Part shown: piece after piece, positions 17,638-25,800 of the stretch
Layout: every line of letters begins with the position of its first letter
Numbering within the stretch: position 1 is the stretch's first letter
Assembly (NCBI RefSeq): GCF_015206995.1
Contig: NZ_JADEXR010000004.1
Location: forward strand, 1 to 64,000
From: an aff. Roholtiella sp. LEGE 12411
GTDB lineage: Bacteria; Cyanobacteriota; Cyanobacteriia; Cyanobacteriales; Nostocaceae
Length of the DNA stretch: 64,000 nt
Reading direction: 5' to 3'
The notes under the pieces: model-generated
What the model saw: only the letters and a program-made list of their open reading frames with translations
Database searches by the model: none
What the model was told of the DNA's origin: nothing
Program-made: the position numbers and the translations under genes

Positions 17638-17749
17638 AAAATTAAAAATTTTAGTTTAATTGCACTTAGCTTGACGCCAAAAGTATAGAGGAAAGCTTAC
17701 CGATAAATCCGGGAGCTAGGATACTATTTGTTTGCTATTACTTCATTTT

Positions 17750-18259
17750 TTACCCTGGTTTTTGGTTACTATCTCCTGTAAGTTGAACTAGTTGATGGAG
17801 GTTGTCGCCACTAATATGATAAGCTGCTCCAAAACCAATTACAAAACGACCTTCACTAGGAGTTAGCTGGAAAATCCGAAAGTCAGCCAAACCGCGCAAA
17901 ACCTCAATAATTTGACCAAACCGCCCTTGAAATTGCTCAACAATTTGATTCCACTTGTCAGTTTCACGCTCTATTAAAGTTGCTGTGCAATCAAAGCTTA
18001 AACGGCGACGGGCAAAAATCTGGTTAGTCTGAGCTTCATCCTCAATAAACAAGACACTAACATCAGGGTTGACATTAAGGTTTTTGGTGTGGGTAGCCAG
18101 ACCGCTGACGTAGATGTAAATATTCTTAGCATCATCCATCACATAGGGAGCGTAACTAGAGTTGGGTATTCCCTGTGTATTAACAGTGCTAATGATTACA
18201 CTTTGAAATTCTTCAGGAAATTTTTCGTACTCTGATTGAATTTTTTCTAGCTGACTCAT
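17750..18259 (-). CDS. Pyridoxamine 5'-phosphate oxidase-like FMN-binding protein (HugZ-type)
   Basis: This 169-residue split-barrel protein shows SVIISTVNTQGIPNSSYAPYVMDD (about residues 20-44), IYVSGLATHTKNLNVNPDVSVLFIED and ARRRLSFDCTATLIERE. All are usual for PPOX-like FMN-binding proteins of the heme-iron utilisation (HugZ/HutZ) type. The C-terminal GRFVIGFGAAYHISGD is the feature that in HugZ-like proteins contributes to haem contact. It may bind haem or FMN; enzymatic activity is not certain. It is monocistronic. Confidence 0.83.
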   Translation of the reverse strand: MSQLEKIQSEYEKFPEEFQSVIISTVNTQGIPNSSYAPYVMDDAKNIYIYVSGLATHTKNLNVNPDVSVLFIEDEAQTNQIFARRRLSFDCTATLIERETDKWNQIVEQFQGRFGQIIEVLRGLADFRIFQLTPSEGRFVIGFGAAYHISGDNLHQLVQLTGDSNQKPG

Positions 18260-18702
18260 AACAATTTCTGTAGACTAAGTACAGCTTTGCATAAAATCGT
18301 GGCGATTGAGGGTTGAAATTTAAACGCATAGGGGCGCAGAGAATTCGCTACGAACTAATGAAATGTTGTACTAAGTAATAACTTATATCAATATTTTTAA
18401 GTTATACCAAATGGCTTAATTGTAGCCATTCCCAAGCTGGAGGATGTACGTGCGTTTTCCTGCTAGATGGTAGCAGATATTCGATATTACATACAGAAAA
18501 ATTCCGAAACGGGCGAAGTCGTATGGTATAACCAAACACGGGTTTCCCCTATACGGGCAGATTTGTTGTGAAAGATGGTACGTTATCACTATTGCGATCG
18601 CCATCAGTCTGCCACAGAAGTGCTACAAAATTTCCGAAAATTACTGAGCTTTTTCTTACTTCTGCTTAAGCTAGACTTAAGAAAAGTTGCGAGGACGCGA
18701 TT
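18260..18702. other. Long intergenic region, no gene recognised
   Basis: Divergent region between the HugZ-like gene and the CIA30-SDR gene. No clear gene or known RNA was seen. A reverse frame (18416-18604) exists but has no family resemblance. Promoters for both flanking genes are expected here. Confidence 0.35.
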
Positions 18703-20187
18703 GTGAATGACAAAAATCGTTCTCAATGGGACTTAGGCAGGTTTATCGAAACCCTGACTTACTTTGAGGTAATTCCTTTCCTTAACTGGGTACAAGAGTT
18801 AATCCAAGGTCGTCCTAAGGATAATCAAAATAGACCCAACGGAGGAAGAAACATGGGTGTAATACTGGTAGCAGGCGCAACGGGTGGCGTCGGTAAAAGA
18901 GTAGTACGGCGATCGCTAGAACAGGGTTATAAAGTGCGGGCGATCGTGCGAGATATCAACAAGGCACGTTCAATTATCAGTGATGATGTTGACTTAGTAG
19001 TTGCGGATATTACTAAACCAGAAACTTTAAATTCCATAGTCATGACTGATGTCCAAGCTGTTATTTGTTGCACAGCAGTACGTGTGCAACCAGTAGAAGG
19101 AGACACAGCAGATAGAGCCAAATATAATCAAGGTGTTAAATTTTACCAGCCTGAAATTGTCGGTGACACCCCTGAAAATGTGGAATATCAAGGTGTTAAA
19201 AATTTAGTACAAGCAGCAACCAAATATCTACCCCAAGCAAGTGAAAAACTGATATTTGACTTCACAAATCCATCTATAGAATTAAAAAACATTTGGGGTG
19301 CGGTTGATGATGTTGTGATGGGTGGTGTGAGTGCAAGTAATATGCAATTTGTGGAAAATACAGCTTTGTTTGGTGGTAATGTCTCCACCGCTAACTCTGG
19401 CGGATTTGCTTCGGTAAGAACCAAAAACTTTGATCCACCCTTCAACTTATCTGATTACGAAGGTGTGAAATTGCGTGTCAAAGGCGACGGTCAGCGTTAT
19501 AAAATATTTCTGCGGACAGAAGCACAATGGGACGGCGTTGGTTATGGCTATTCTTTTGATACCGTAGCAAATACTTGGATAGATGTTCACGTCCCTTTTG
19601 CAGATTTAATTCCTGTATTTCGAGCAAAAACTGTAAAAGATGCTCCGCCAATTGACTCTAGCAAAATTTGCTCATTTCAATTAATGTTGAGCAAATTTGA
19701 GTATGACAACACCTTAAATCCTAAATTTACACCTGGTGGTTTTTCTTTACAAGTAGAATCTATAAAAGCTTATGGCGGTGCAAATCTACCACAGTTCGTC
19801 CTGGTCAGTTCAGCAGGTGTAACCCGTCCTGGTCGTCCTGGCATTAATTTAGATGAAGAACCACCAGCAGTCAGGTTAAATGATCAATTAGGGGGAATTT
19901 TGACATGGAAATTAAAGGGGGAAGATAGTTTAAGAGAAAGTGGAATTCCTTACACGATTATCAGACCTTGTGCCTTAACAGAGGAACCAGGAAACAAAGA
20001 ATTAATATTCGAGCAAGGTGACAACATTAGAGGTAAAATCAGCCGTGAGGATGTTGCAGAAATTTGTGTGCAAGCACTGAAACTAGCAAATGCTTGTAAC
20101 ATCACGCTTGAAGTTAAAGAGGCAGAAAAAACTGTCAACTCTATCGATTGGCAGAGGTTATTTGCTAACTTACAACGGGATAAATAA
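18703..20187 (+). CDS. Atypical SDR with an inserted CIA30 domain (HCF173-like architecture)
   Basis: This 494-residue protein opens an NAD(P)-binding Rossmann fold with ILVAGATGGVGKRVVRR (about residues 54-70). At about residue 180 the fold is interrupted by a CIA30/NDUFAF1-like beta domain (WGAVDDVVMGGVSASNMQF to about 370). It then resumes with FVLVSSAGVTRPGRPG and IPYTIIRPCALTEEPG. The same arrangement is known from the plant plastid protein HCF173, which supports psbA translation, so a photosystem assembly role is plausible but inferred. The GTG at 18703 gives a conserved SQWDLGRF lead. An ATG at 18853 has a stronger upstream GGAGGAAG and may give a shorter form. Confidence 0.85.
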   Translation: MNDKNRSQWDLGRFIETLTYFEVIPFLNWVQELIQGRPKDNQNRPNGGRNMGVILVAGATGGVGKRVVRRSLEQGYKVRAIVRDINKARSIISDDVDLVVADITKPETLNSIVMTDVQAVICCTAVRVQPVEGDTADRAKYNQGVKFYQPEIVGDTPENVEYQGVKNLVQAATKYLPQASEKLIFDFTNPSIELKNIWGAVDDVVMGGVSASNMQFVENTALFGGNVSTANSGGFASVRTKNFDPPFNLSDYEGVKLRVKGDGQRYKIFLRTEAQWDGVGYGYSFDTVANTWIDVHVPFADLIPVFRAKTVKDAPPIDSSKICSFQLMLSKFEYDNTLNPKFTPGGFSLQVESIKAYGGANLPQFVLVSSAGVTRPGRPGINLDEEPPAVRLNDQLGGILTWKLKGEDSLRESGIPYTIIRPCALTEEPGNKELIFEQGDNIRGKISREDVAEICVQALKLANACNITLEVKEAEKTVNSIDWQRLFANLQRDK

Positions 20188-20270
20188 ATGAAATGTCCTC
20201 AGACTATTGGTCTGTAGACATCCTCACAAAAGTCGCTTACAAAGGCTGTTGTAAAAAGTTAGCTATTGAC

Positions 20271-20618
20271 ATGAAAAAAATCAAGGTGCTAGTTCTCGCC
20301 GGGATTTTAGTAATGATTATCTCAATAGGATTGTGTCCTAAAACTGCCTCGTCGCAACAAGTTGAGTCCCGCCTCAACAATTTAGAAGCTGACTTTAATC
20401 GTGTTGAGTCGCGGTTAAACCAGCTAGAATCTCAACTGGATCAACCACGCCAATCTCCATCTTCAAGAACAACACTAACCCCACGACAATCAACTGGTTC
20501 TAGAGGGAACTTATCACAGCAAGACCGCATGTTTGATCGGCTAGCAACTTTGGTGGTTGAATTGAAGCAACAAATCAACAAATTAGAGGAGCGAGTTTCT
20601 AAAATAGAGTCACGCTGA
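20271..20618 (+). CDS. Small secreted coiled-coil protein
   Basis: The ATG at 20271 gives 115 residues; an upstream frame from 20193 adds an unlikely lead. It has a signal peptide (KVLVLAGILVMIISIGL, cleavage near TASSQ), then a repeated heptad helix (VESRLNNLEADFNRVESRLNQL), a Pro/Ser/Thr linker and a second helix VELKQQINKLEERVSKIES. Periplasmic location and trimeric or dimeric coiled coil are likely. It starts 83 bp after the CIA30-SDR gene on the same strand, so co-transcription is possible. Function unknown. Confidence 0.75.
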   Translation: MKKIKVLVLAGILVMIISIGLCPKTASSQQVESRLNNLEADFNRVESRLNQLESQLDQPRQSPSSRTTLTPRQSTGSRGNLSQQDRMFDRLATLVVELKQQINKLEERVSKIESR

Positions 20619-20744
20619 TTTCTATTTAAATGGCATTTTGGTATGTGCTCATTAAGTAATACTCAGTCAGATAATTTATGTTCTGGTTAGTAAGTGTGAC
20701 AGGTGTAAAATATTAAAGACGAGCAATTTTTAAGCTACCTTTAC

Positions 20745-21137
20745 ATGACAACAAATATCAATGAACTAGTCGCTTACGAAGGTGGATGTCACTGCGGTGC
20801 GGTGCGTTTTCGGGTAGTGGTTGAGCAACACAAAGTCGATGATTGTAACTGTTCAATTTGCCGAAAAAAGGGCTTTTTACATTTAATTGTGCAGCAAGAG
20901 CAGTTTACCTTGTTGCAAGGTGAAGATAAGTTGACAACTTACAGATTTAATACAGGAGTTGCTCAGCATAAATTTTGCTCTATTTGTGGAATGCATCCTT
21001 TTTATGTACCACGGAGTCATCCTGATTGTATTGATGTGAATGTGCGATGTTTGGATGGGGATGTAATATCTGATTTTGAAATTGTACCTTTTGATGGGGC
21101 AAATTGGGAGCAGAATATAGACAAGCTACGAAGATAG
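20745..21137 (+). CDS. GFA family (CENP-V/GFA) zinc protein
   Basis: This 130-residue protein has the GFA zinc sites: GGCHCGAVRFRV (about residues 13-24), NCSICRKKG (about 39-47) and KFCSICGMHPFYVPRSHPD (about 81-99). Glutathione-dependent formaldehyde-activating enzymes share this fold and bind S-hydroxymethyl glutathione, but most homologues have unknown substrates. All cysteine pairs are intact. It is monocistronic. Confidence 0.9.
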   Translation: MTTNINELVAYEGGCHCGAVRFRVVVEQHKVDDCNCSICRKKGFLHLIVQQEQFTLLQGEDKLTTYRFNTGVAQHKFCSICGMHPFYVPRSHPDCIDVNVRCLDGDVISDFEIVPFDGANWEQNIDKLRR

Positions 21138-21162
21138 GACACTATTTGATTAGCGATATTTG

Positions 21163-21378
21163 CTATCTGTAGTAACATTTATCAATCCAAATCCGCATTT
21201 CTTCCTCAGAACCAAAACAGGCAGAACGTCCTGTCATCGGATCGTAAGCGTGCCAACAATAAGTATGACCATGATGGTCTGATTCCTGCCAAACTTGCAG
21301 ATCAGAACTACTATTTACCCAGATAACAAAATGCTGCCAAATTCTTGGAAAAGATAACAGAAAATTGAATTTATTCAT
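21163..21378 (-). CDS. Small conserved cyanobacterial hypothetical protein
   Basis: The ATG at 21378 gives 71 residues; the TTG two codons earlier is less likely. The central WQESDHHGHTYCWHAYDP and GRSACFGSEEEMRIWIDKCYY segments are unlike random translation and rich in His, Cys and Trp. I recognise it only as a cyanobacterial hypothetical of this size. It has no signal peptide and no known domain. It is convergent with the GFA gene, 25 bp apart. Confidence 0.65.
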   Translation of the reverse strand: MNKFNFLLSFPRIWQHFVIWVNSSSDLQVWQESDHHGHTYCWHAYDPMTGRSACFGSEEEMRIWIDKCYYR

Positions 21379-21589
21379 AATCAAAGCACCTGAATAAATC
21401 TATACTTTTACTTTTATTCAAAAACTTTTAACTGAGAAGGTACAATTATAGCTAATTATAGATAGTACAGTTATCTGACATTACAACTGTTATAGTAAAA
21501 AATCCGCCAACTGTACTAGGTAAACTTAGTAAAAATCGTTTATATTGCCAGTATTGATAACTTTGCACTCTTGAAATGAGTGCGCCCAA

Positions 21590-23083
21590 ATGAACATTTT
21601 GTTGGAACGTCAATCACGCAAACCTATTTATTTGCAGATACGCGATCGCATCAGTCGTCTCATTAAATCCGGCGCTCTGAAAAGTGGCGATCGCCTCCCC
21701 TCAATTCGCGCTCTTGCAGAAAGTTTGCAAGTTAATAAACTAACCATTATTGAAGCATATAGCGTTTTAGAAGCCGATGGTATTGTTTCTGCACGTCAGG
21801 GATCTGGATATTTTATCAACAGCGTTTCTGTTAAGAGTACCCACCTGGAATCTACATTTTCCCCAGCCCAAAATGTCACAATCCTAGAGCCAGGTAAGAG
21901 TTCTTTTTATGATATGTACACTCCCTTGGTGCAAGCAAAAACACAGCCAGGAGTAATTAATTTGGGCTATGGTTATCCTCATCCACCAACAGATATTAAC
22001 CTCATTGCTAGACGAGCATTAAGACAAGAAAACCCTGATATTTTCTTTTCTCATGACATACCTCAAGGACAACTAACTTTATGCAGACAAATTGCTCAGA
22101 TGTTAGTACAACAGGGATTAGAGGTTTTTCCAGAAAATTTAATTATTACTAATGGCTCTCAGCAAGGGTTGTCATTAGCTATGGACTATTATGTAAAATC
22201 TGGTGATTGGGTAATTGTGGAAGCACCCACTTATTATGGTGCAATATCTATCTTAGAAAACTTAGGAGCCAGAATTATTGGCATTCCCATGACTGCGGAG
22301 GGAATCAATCTAGAATTATTAGAGCAGTATCTATATAGTCACCGCCCTAAATTAATTTATACAATCAGCACCTTCCACAATCCCACCGGGTTGACAACAA
22401 CACAAGCTCATCGCCAAGAATTACTAGCATTAGCCGAAAAATACGAGTGTCCAATTTTAGAAGATAATGCCTATGAAGGATTAGATTTTAAACCTGTACC
22501 TGCACCAATTAAAGCTTTAGATAAAAATGATTTAGTGACTTACTTAAGCACCTTTTCTAAAACATTGATGCCTGGTTTACGAGTTGGTTATATGGTAGTT
22601 ACAGGCAAGCATTATCAAGCAATTCTTGAGCAGAAATTGCTTCATGATTTGCACACATCCAGTATTTCTCAAGCAATAGTGAGTGAATATCTCGCTTCAG
22701 GACATTACCGTCGTCACCTTAGCCGACTTCGTACACATAATCTGCAAAGTCGTAATACGATGCTGCAAGCTTTAGAGCGTGAATTTCCCGAAGAAGCACG
22801 GTGGACAGTTCCTACGGGAGGATTGTTTCTCTGGGTGCAGTTACCAGATAATATTCCTATTCAAGCAATTCGTAACGAAGCTTTTGCACAAAATGTCTAC
22901 CTTGCTTGCAGTTCGCCGTTTTTCCCCGATAAGCAGGGTTATCCAGCCATGCGTCTGACTTTCTGTCTTCCGCAAGAAGAGATTGAGCAAGGTATTTCTA
23001 TTGTAGGTAAGTTGCTCAAAAAGTACATTTCCAGAGGACATGAGCGGATATCTAATTATCAACCGCTTGCCCACAGTATTTAG
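21590..23083 (+). CDS. MocR-type regulator / PLP-dependent aminotransferase (GntR HTH + class I aminotransferase)
   Basis: In this 497-residue protein, residues 1-75 are a GntR winged helix (KPIYLQIRDRISRLIKSGAL, SIRALAESLQVNK, ARQGSGYF). The rest is a class I/II aminotransferase fold, with the PLP-binding ILEDNAYEGLDF and the Schiff-base Lys in YLSTFSKTLMPGLRVGY (about residue 323). MocR proteins often regulate vitamin B6 or amino-acid-linked genes in response to PLP or an amino-acid ligand. Some keep aminotransferase activity. Target genes cannot be told. The start ATG at 21590 gives the expected N-terminus. Confidence 0.9.
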   Translation: MNILLERQSRKPIYLQIRDRISRLIKSGALKSGDRLPSIRALAESLQVNKLTIIEAYSVLEADGIVSARQGSGYFINSVSVKSTHLESTFSPAQNVTILEPGKSSFYDMYTPLVQAKTQPGVINLGYGYPHPPTDINLIARRALRQENPDIFFSHDIPQGQLTLCRQIAQMLVQQGLEVFPENLIITNGSQQGLSLAMDYYVKSGDWVIVEAPTYYGAISILENLGARIIGIPMTAEGINLELLEQYLYSHRPKLIYTISTFHNPTGLTTTQAHRQELLALAEKYECPILEDNAYEGLDFKPVPAPIKALDKNDLVTYLSTFSKTLMPGLRVGYMVVTGKHYQAILEQKLLHDLHTSSISQAIVSEYLASGHYRRHLSRLRTHNLQSRNTMLQALEREFPEEARWTVPTGGLFLWVQLPDNIPIQAIRNEAFAQNVYLACSSPFFPDKQGYPAMRLTFCLPQEEIEQGISIVGKLLKKYISRGHERISNYQPLAHSI

Positions 23084-23140
23084 TATAGAGACAATGCGAT
23101 TCTCAAACTAACAATCAAGCGATCGCTTTGTATAAACTCC

Positions 23141-23424
23141 TCAATATACCTCGTCATGAGTACCAATATCCATAAGGACAATCATCTCTTCATTAGTATC
23201 ATTATTCGTATCAAAAGTGTAGACTATACGACAATCATATTCGACCCAACACGCCCACAAACCTTCTAGCTCGCCTTTCAATTTGTGTGGCTTCAAAGAT
23301 ATTGTAAACGGGTCAGCTTCCAGCAATTCCAAAACTTCAAAAATTTTCCCTCTAACCGAGGATTCTTACGAACCACTCGCTTAAAAGCACGCTTAAAGCT
23401 ATTATCCCAAATCAGGGTTTTCAT
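23141..23424 (-). pseudogene. RelE/YafQ-type toxin gene with a one-base frameshift
   Basis: The ATG at 23422-23424 overlaps the antitoxin stop (ATGA). It begins MKTLIWDNSFKRAFKRVVRKNPRL, a typical RelE/ParE-superfamily start. The frame then breaks: the C-terminal half, ending KLKGELEGLWACWVEYDCRIVYTF and further, is in another frame. Adding one A in the AAAA run at about 23342-23347 would restore a continuous protein of about 94 residues with the canonical LxGxxxGxW...YRIVY pattern. So either the toxin is inactivated or the read has a homopolymer error. Function if intact would be ribosome-dependent mRNA cleavage, as for the family. Confidence 0.8.
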
Positions 23425-23642
23425 TCTTGACTTAGCAAGTCAGCTCTTAGATCTGCAATGCTTCCACGTTTGGCTTTACCAGTCTTGATTGCTTCCAGCG
23501 TTTGTGCTGCATTGTTAGCAATTTCTTGACGCCGTTTTTCAACTCGTCTTTTCTGAATCAGTTCCAGCAGCAAGTCTTGATCTTCTGTTGAAAGAGCTTC
23601 AACGTATTCAACTAATGTCTGAAAAGATACAAGTTTGCTCAT
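23421..23642 (-). CDS. Type II antitoxin-like protein
   Basis: This 73-residue protein, MSKLVSFQTLVEYVEALST..., lies directly upstream of the RelE/YafQ-like toxin and overlaps its start by 4 bp. It is helical with an early LVEYVEALSTEDQDLLLELI and a basic KRRVEKRRQEIA, as in small antitoxins linked to cyanobacterial RelE-type toxins. I infer the role from position and size. The gene itself is intact while its toxin appears to be broken. Confidence 0.75.
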   Translation of the reverse strand: MSKLVSFQTLVEYVEALSTEDQDLLLELIQKRRVEKRRQEIANNAAQTLEAIKTGKAKRGSIADLRADLLSQE

Positions 23643-23864
23643 TGATAATGTTTATAGATTTTGATGCTTTATTATAATAAGATCTTGTTTCTATTTCGTT
23701 AGCAAAGCTGCTTGTCATCAGCGTCAGACATCGCCTTTTGAACTCTATACTTCACATTTAAGTATCATCCTTTCAGTTCAAAACTATAAATGTTATCAAG
23801 GCTCCAAACATTAAGCTTTTTTCTCGAAATTTCATACTTGTAACTCTGAACACCAAAAATAAAA

Positions 23865-23896
23865 GCGATCGCTCTGTTAACTTAAAGAGCGATCGC
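23865..23896 (-). terminator. Rho-independent terminator after the DUF3386 gene, built from two HIP1 sites
   Basis: GCGATCGCTCT (23865-23875) and AGAGCGATCGC (23886-23896) form an 11-bp perfect stem with a 10-nt loop. On the minus strand it is followed by TTTTATTTTT. It lies 26 bp past the stop of the DUF3386 gene. Confidence 0.85.
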
Positions 23897-23922
23897 CTAT
23901 ATTTATATTCAAGACATGCAGC

Positions 23923-24579
23923 TTAAGCAGCAGCAGGCTCTAACAAGTTGATATCAGAGAAGACAAATTCCTGAATAGATACTTGTCCTTCTATTTCAGT
24001 GCGAATTTCTCGACGATTTAGAATGAAATAGTTACCAACCTTTTCATACTCATCTGTAAATTCGCTTCTACCACCCTTTTGTTCCCCAGTTTTGGGGTCA
24101 TGATACACAGAGTCATAAGTGTGAGACAGGTAGCCTTCACCCGTGTCGTGACTGCTGAAGGTGTCAATTGTCACAAAAGTACCGTGAATGAGACGGTGAA
24201 CATGACACACCTCATTATTGCGGACTTTGTATTTATCACCCTCAGCCTTCCCACCAACTAAAAGCTCAACTGCACCAGTTTCGTCAGTTTTGCCATAGCT
24301 AAACGTATTGGTGCTGTGAGTGTCTTCAAAGCTGCGGCGGATGCGGTGAATTGCTATCTCCCAGGCTTGACCGTGAATTGCCTGTTTTGCTTGCTCGTCA
24401 TCTACATCCAAAACTTCTGCCTTGAGATTAGCATTGACAATAACTTTGCCTGTAAACACTTTATTGTCATGCTTATAGGTAATATTTGCAGTGTAACCGG
24501 GGAAATTCTTATCCCACGTATAGCGGTTCTCATAAGCAGCCCGGAAAAGTTCCTGAGCAGAGAGTTGTGTAACTGTCAT
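23923..24579 (-). CDS. DUF3386 family protein
   Basis: This 218-residue protein matches the cyanobacterial DUF3386 family: AQELFRAAYENRYTWDKNFPGY (about residues 8-29), VCHVHRLIHGTFVTIDTFSSHDTGEGYLSHTYDSVYHDPKTG and EYEKVGNYFILNRREI. It has no membrane segment. Function is not known; the fold is predicted to be beta-rich. It is transcribed divergently from the LuxR regulator over about 100 bp, and a strong terminator follows. Confidence 0.9.
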   Translation of the reverse strand: MTVTQLSAQELFRAAYENRYTWDKNFPGYTANITYKHDNKVFTGKVIVNANLKAEVLDVDDEQAKQAIHGQAWEIAIHRIRRSFEDTHSTNTFSYGKTDETGAVELLVGGKAEGDKYKVRNNEVCHVHRLIHGTFVTIDTFSSHDTGEGYLSHTYDSVYHDPKTGEQKGGRSEFTDEYEKVGNYFILNRREIRTEIEGQVSIQEFVFSDINLLEPAAA

Positions 24580-24678
24580 GTGCTTCTCCTATCGCCACTG
24601 TAATTAGCGTTTTATTCTTCTTGGTATTAGCATAGAAGTAATTGTTGAGCCTTGGATAGACCCCAACTGGGTACACTT

Positions 24679-25368
24679 ATGGCTAATTCTCTTCACGCCG
24701 TATTTCATGCGATCGCTAATGTCCGCAATGAGCAAGAATTAAAACTAGCTCTCATGGATAAAATTGGCGAGCATTTTGGCGTGCAAAATTGGGGTATCTA
24801 TCTCCTAAATGAGCCGCCAACGGCTGAGATTGATGTTCAGGGCATTCCAGCGGTATGCTTAGAAAGCAATCCCGTCGGTCGCTATGTGGTTGAGCGTCAC
24901 GCTCCCGCTCATGAGCAATTAATACTATCTCCAGGCGACTGGAAGCATATTTGCCCGCGCCACGACCATGAACACGTCATGACAGGGCCAATTGTTTGTG
25001 ATGGTCATCTGGTAGGAACGCTGAACTTTACCCGCGACAAGGGTAATCCTGCCTTTAATGCCAACGATTTAGCCGATCTGAGTGCTTTATGCCTTCATTT
25101 ATCGGCAAAAATGGCCACCCTGCGGACGAAACCAAAAATCTCCAACTCCTTTTTAATCAGTCCACTAACAGCGCGTGAGTTAGAAATTGCTGAACTAGTA
25201 GCCCAAGGGTTAACGAATGCGGAAATTGGTGAAAAACTTTGGATTACGCAAAATTCTGTCAAACAAGCTTTGAAGCGGATGTTTCGTAAACTAGAGGTTT
25301 CGGCGCGTACTGAGATGGTAGCAAAGCTGCATTCGATATCTCTTCCACAGTCCGAACAAATCAATTAA
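24679..25368 (+). CDS. LuxR family transcriptional regulator with GAF-like sensor domain
   Basis: The ATG at 24679 (a TTG at 24652 would add 9 residues) gives 229 residues. Residues about 10-150 are GAF-like (ANVRNEQELKLALMDKIGEHFG, IVCDGHLVGTLNFTRDKG). Residues about 165-220 form the LuxR/FixJ helix-turn-helix LTARELEIAELVAQGLTNAEI and then IGEKLWITQNSVKQALKRMFRKL. A phosphoacceptor receiver is absent, so a small ligand is the likely signal. It is divergent to DUF3386, so it may control it. A hairpin terminator follows. Confidence 0.87.
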   Translation: MANSLHAVFHAIANVRNEQELKLALMDKIGEHFGVQNWGIYLLNEPPTAEIDVQGIPAVCLESNPVGRYVVERHAPAHEQLILSPGDWKHICPRHDHEHVMTGPIVCDGHLVGTLNFTRDKGNPAFNANDLADLSALCLHLSAKMATLRTKPKISNSFLISPLTARELEIAELVAQGLTNAEIGEKLWITQNSVKQALKRMFRKLEVSARTEMVAKLHSISLPQSEQIN

Positions 25369-25800
25369 ACATCAACGGGTGCGCTTATATTTGATGTATA
25401 GCTGTTGCCATAAAGGTTTGGAGTTTTGCGCTCCTGACTAGTCCAAACTCCAGATCTAATATTCTTAGTTTTTAATTTCTTATTTTTACTATAAGTAGTA
25501 CTGATTTGAATGTTTAAAGCTCCCAAGTTTTAATAACTTTGGGAGCTAGAAGTTTTAAGTTCACCGCGACGCCGTTTTACCTAAGTTTATGACCTGGTTA
25601 AACCAGGTGGGAACCGAAATTTATCGTTTAAAGTTTCCGGGTACATGCCCGGTCTACTGCCACGAGAACTGCTTGACTCCCTTTTCTTTAAAGGCATAGA
25701 TCAAAAAACTTGATGGCAGTCACCAACGTCGTAGTGCAACTAATTCATTATAGCCTTCCAAAAGATGTTGTGTATTCTATCTCGAAACTTTCTAGAAAAT
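25369..25800. other. Intergenic region with terminator, otherwise featureless
   Basis: Apart from the hairpin at 25518-25547, no gene or repeat was identified. The region separates convergent luxR-type and purK genes. Confidence 0.4.
25518..25547. terminator. Terminator-like hairpin after the LuxR gene
   Basis: AGCTCCCAA pairs with TTGGGAGCT (A/T-rich loop) in 25518-25547, about 150 bp past the luxR-type gene. It is followed by AGAAGTTTTAAG rather than a T-run, so termination is only likely. Confidence 0.55.

Noticed and set aside
18416-18604. 62-codon reverse frame in the intergenic region
   Set aside because: No similarity and no ribosome binding site seen.
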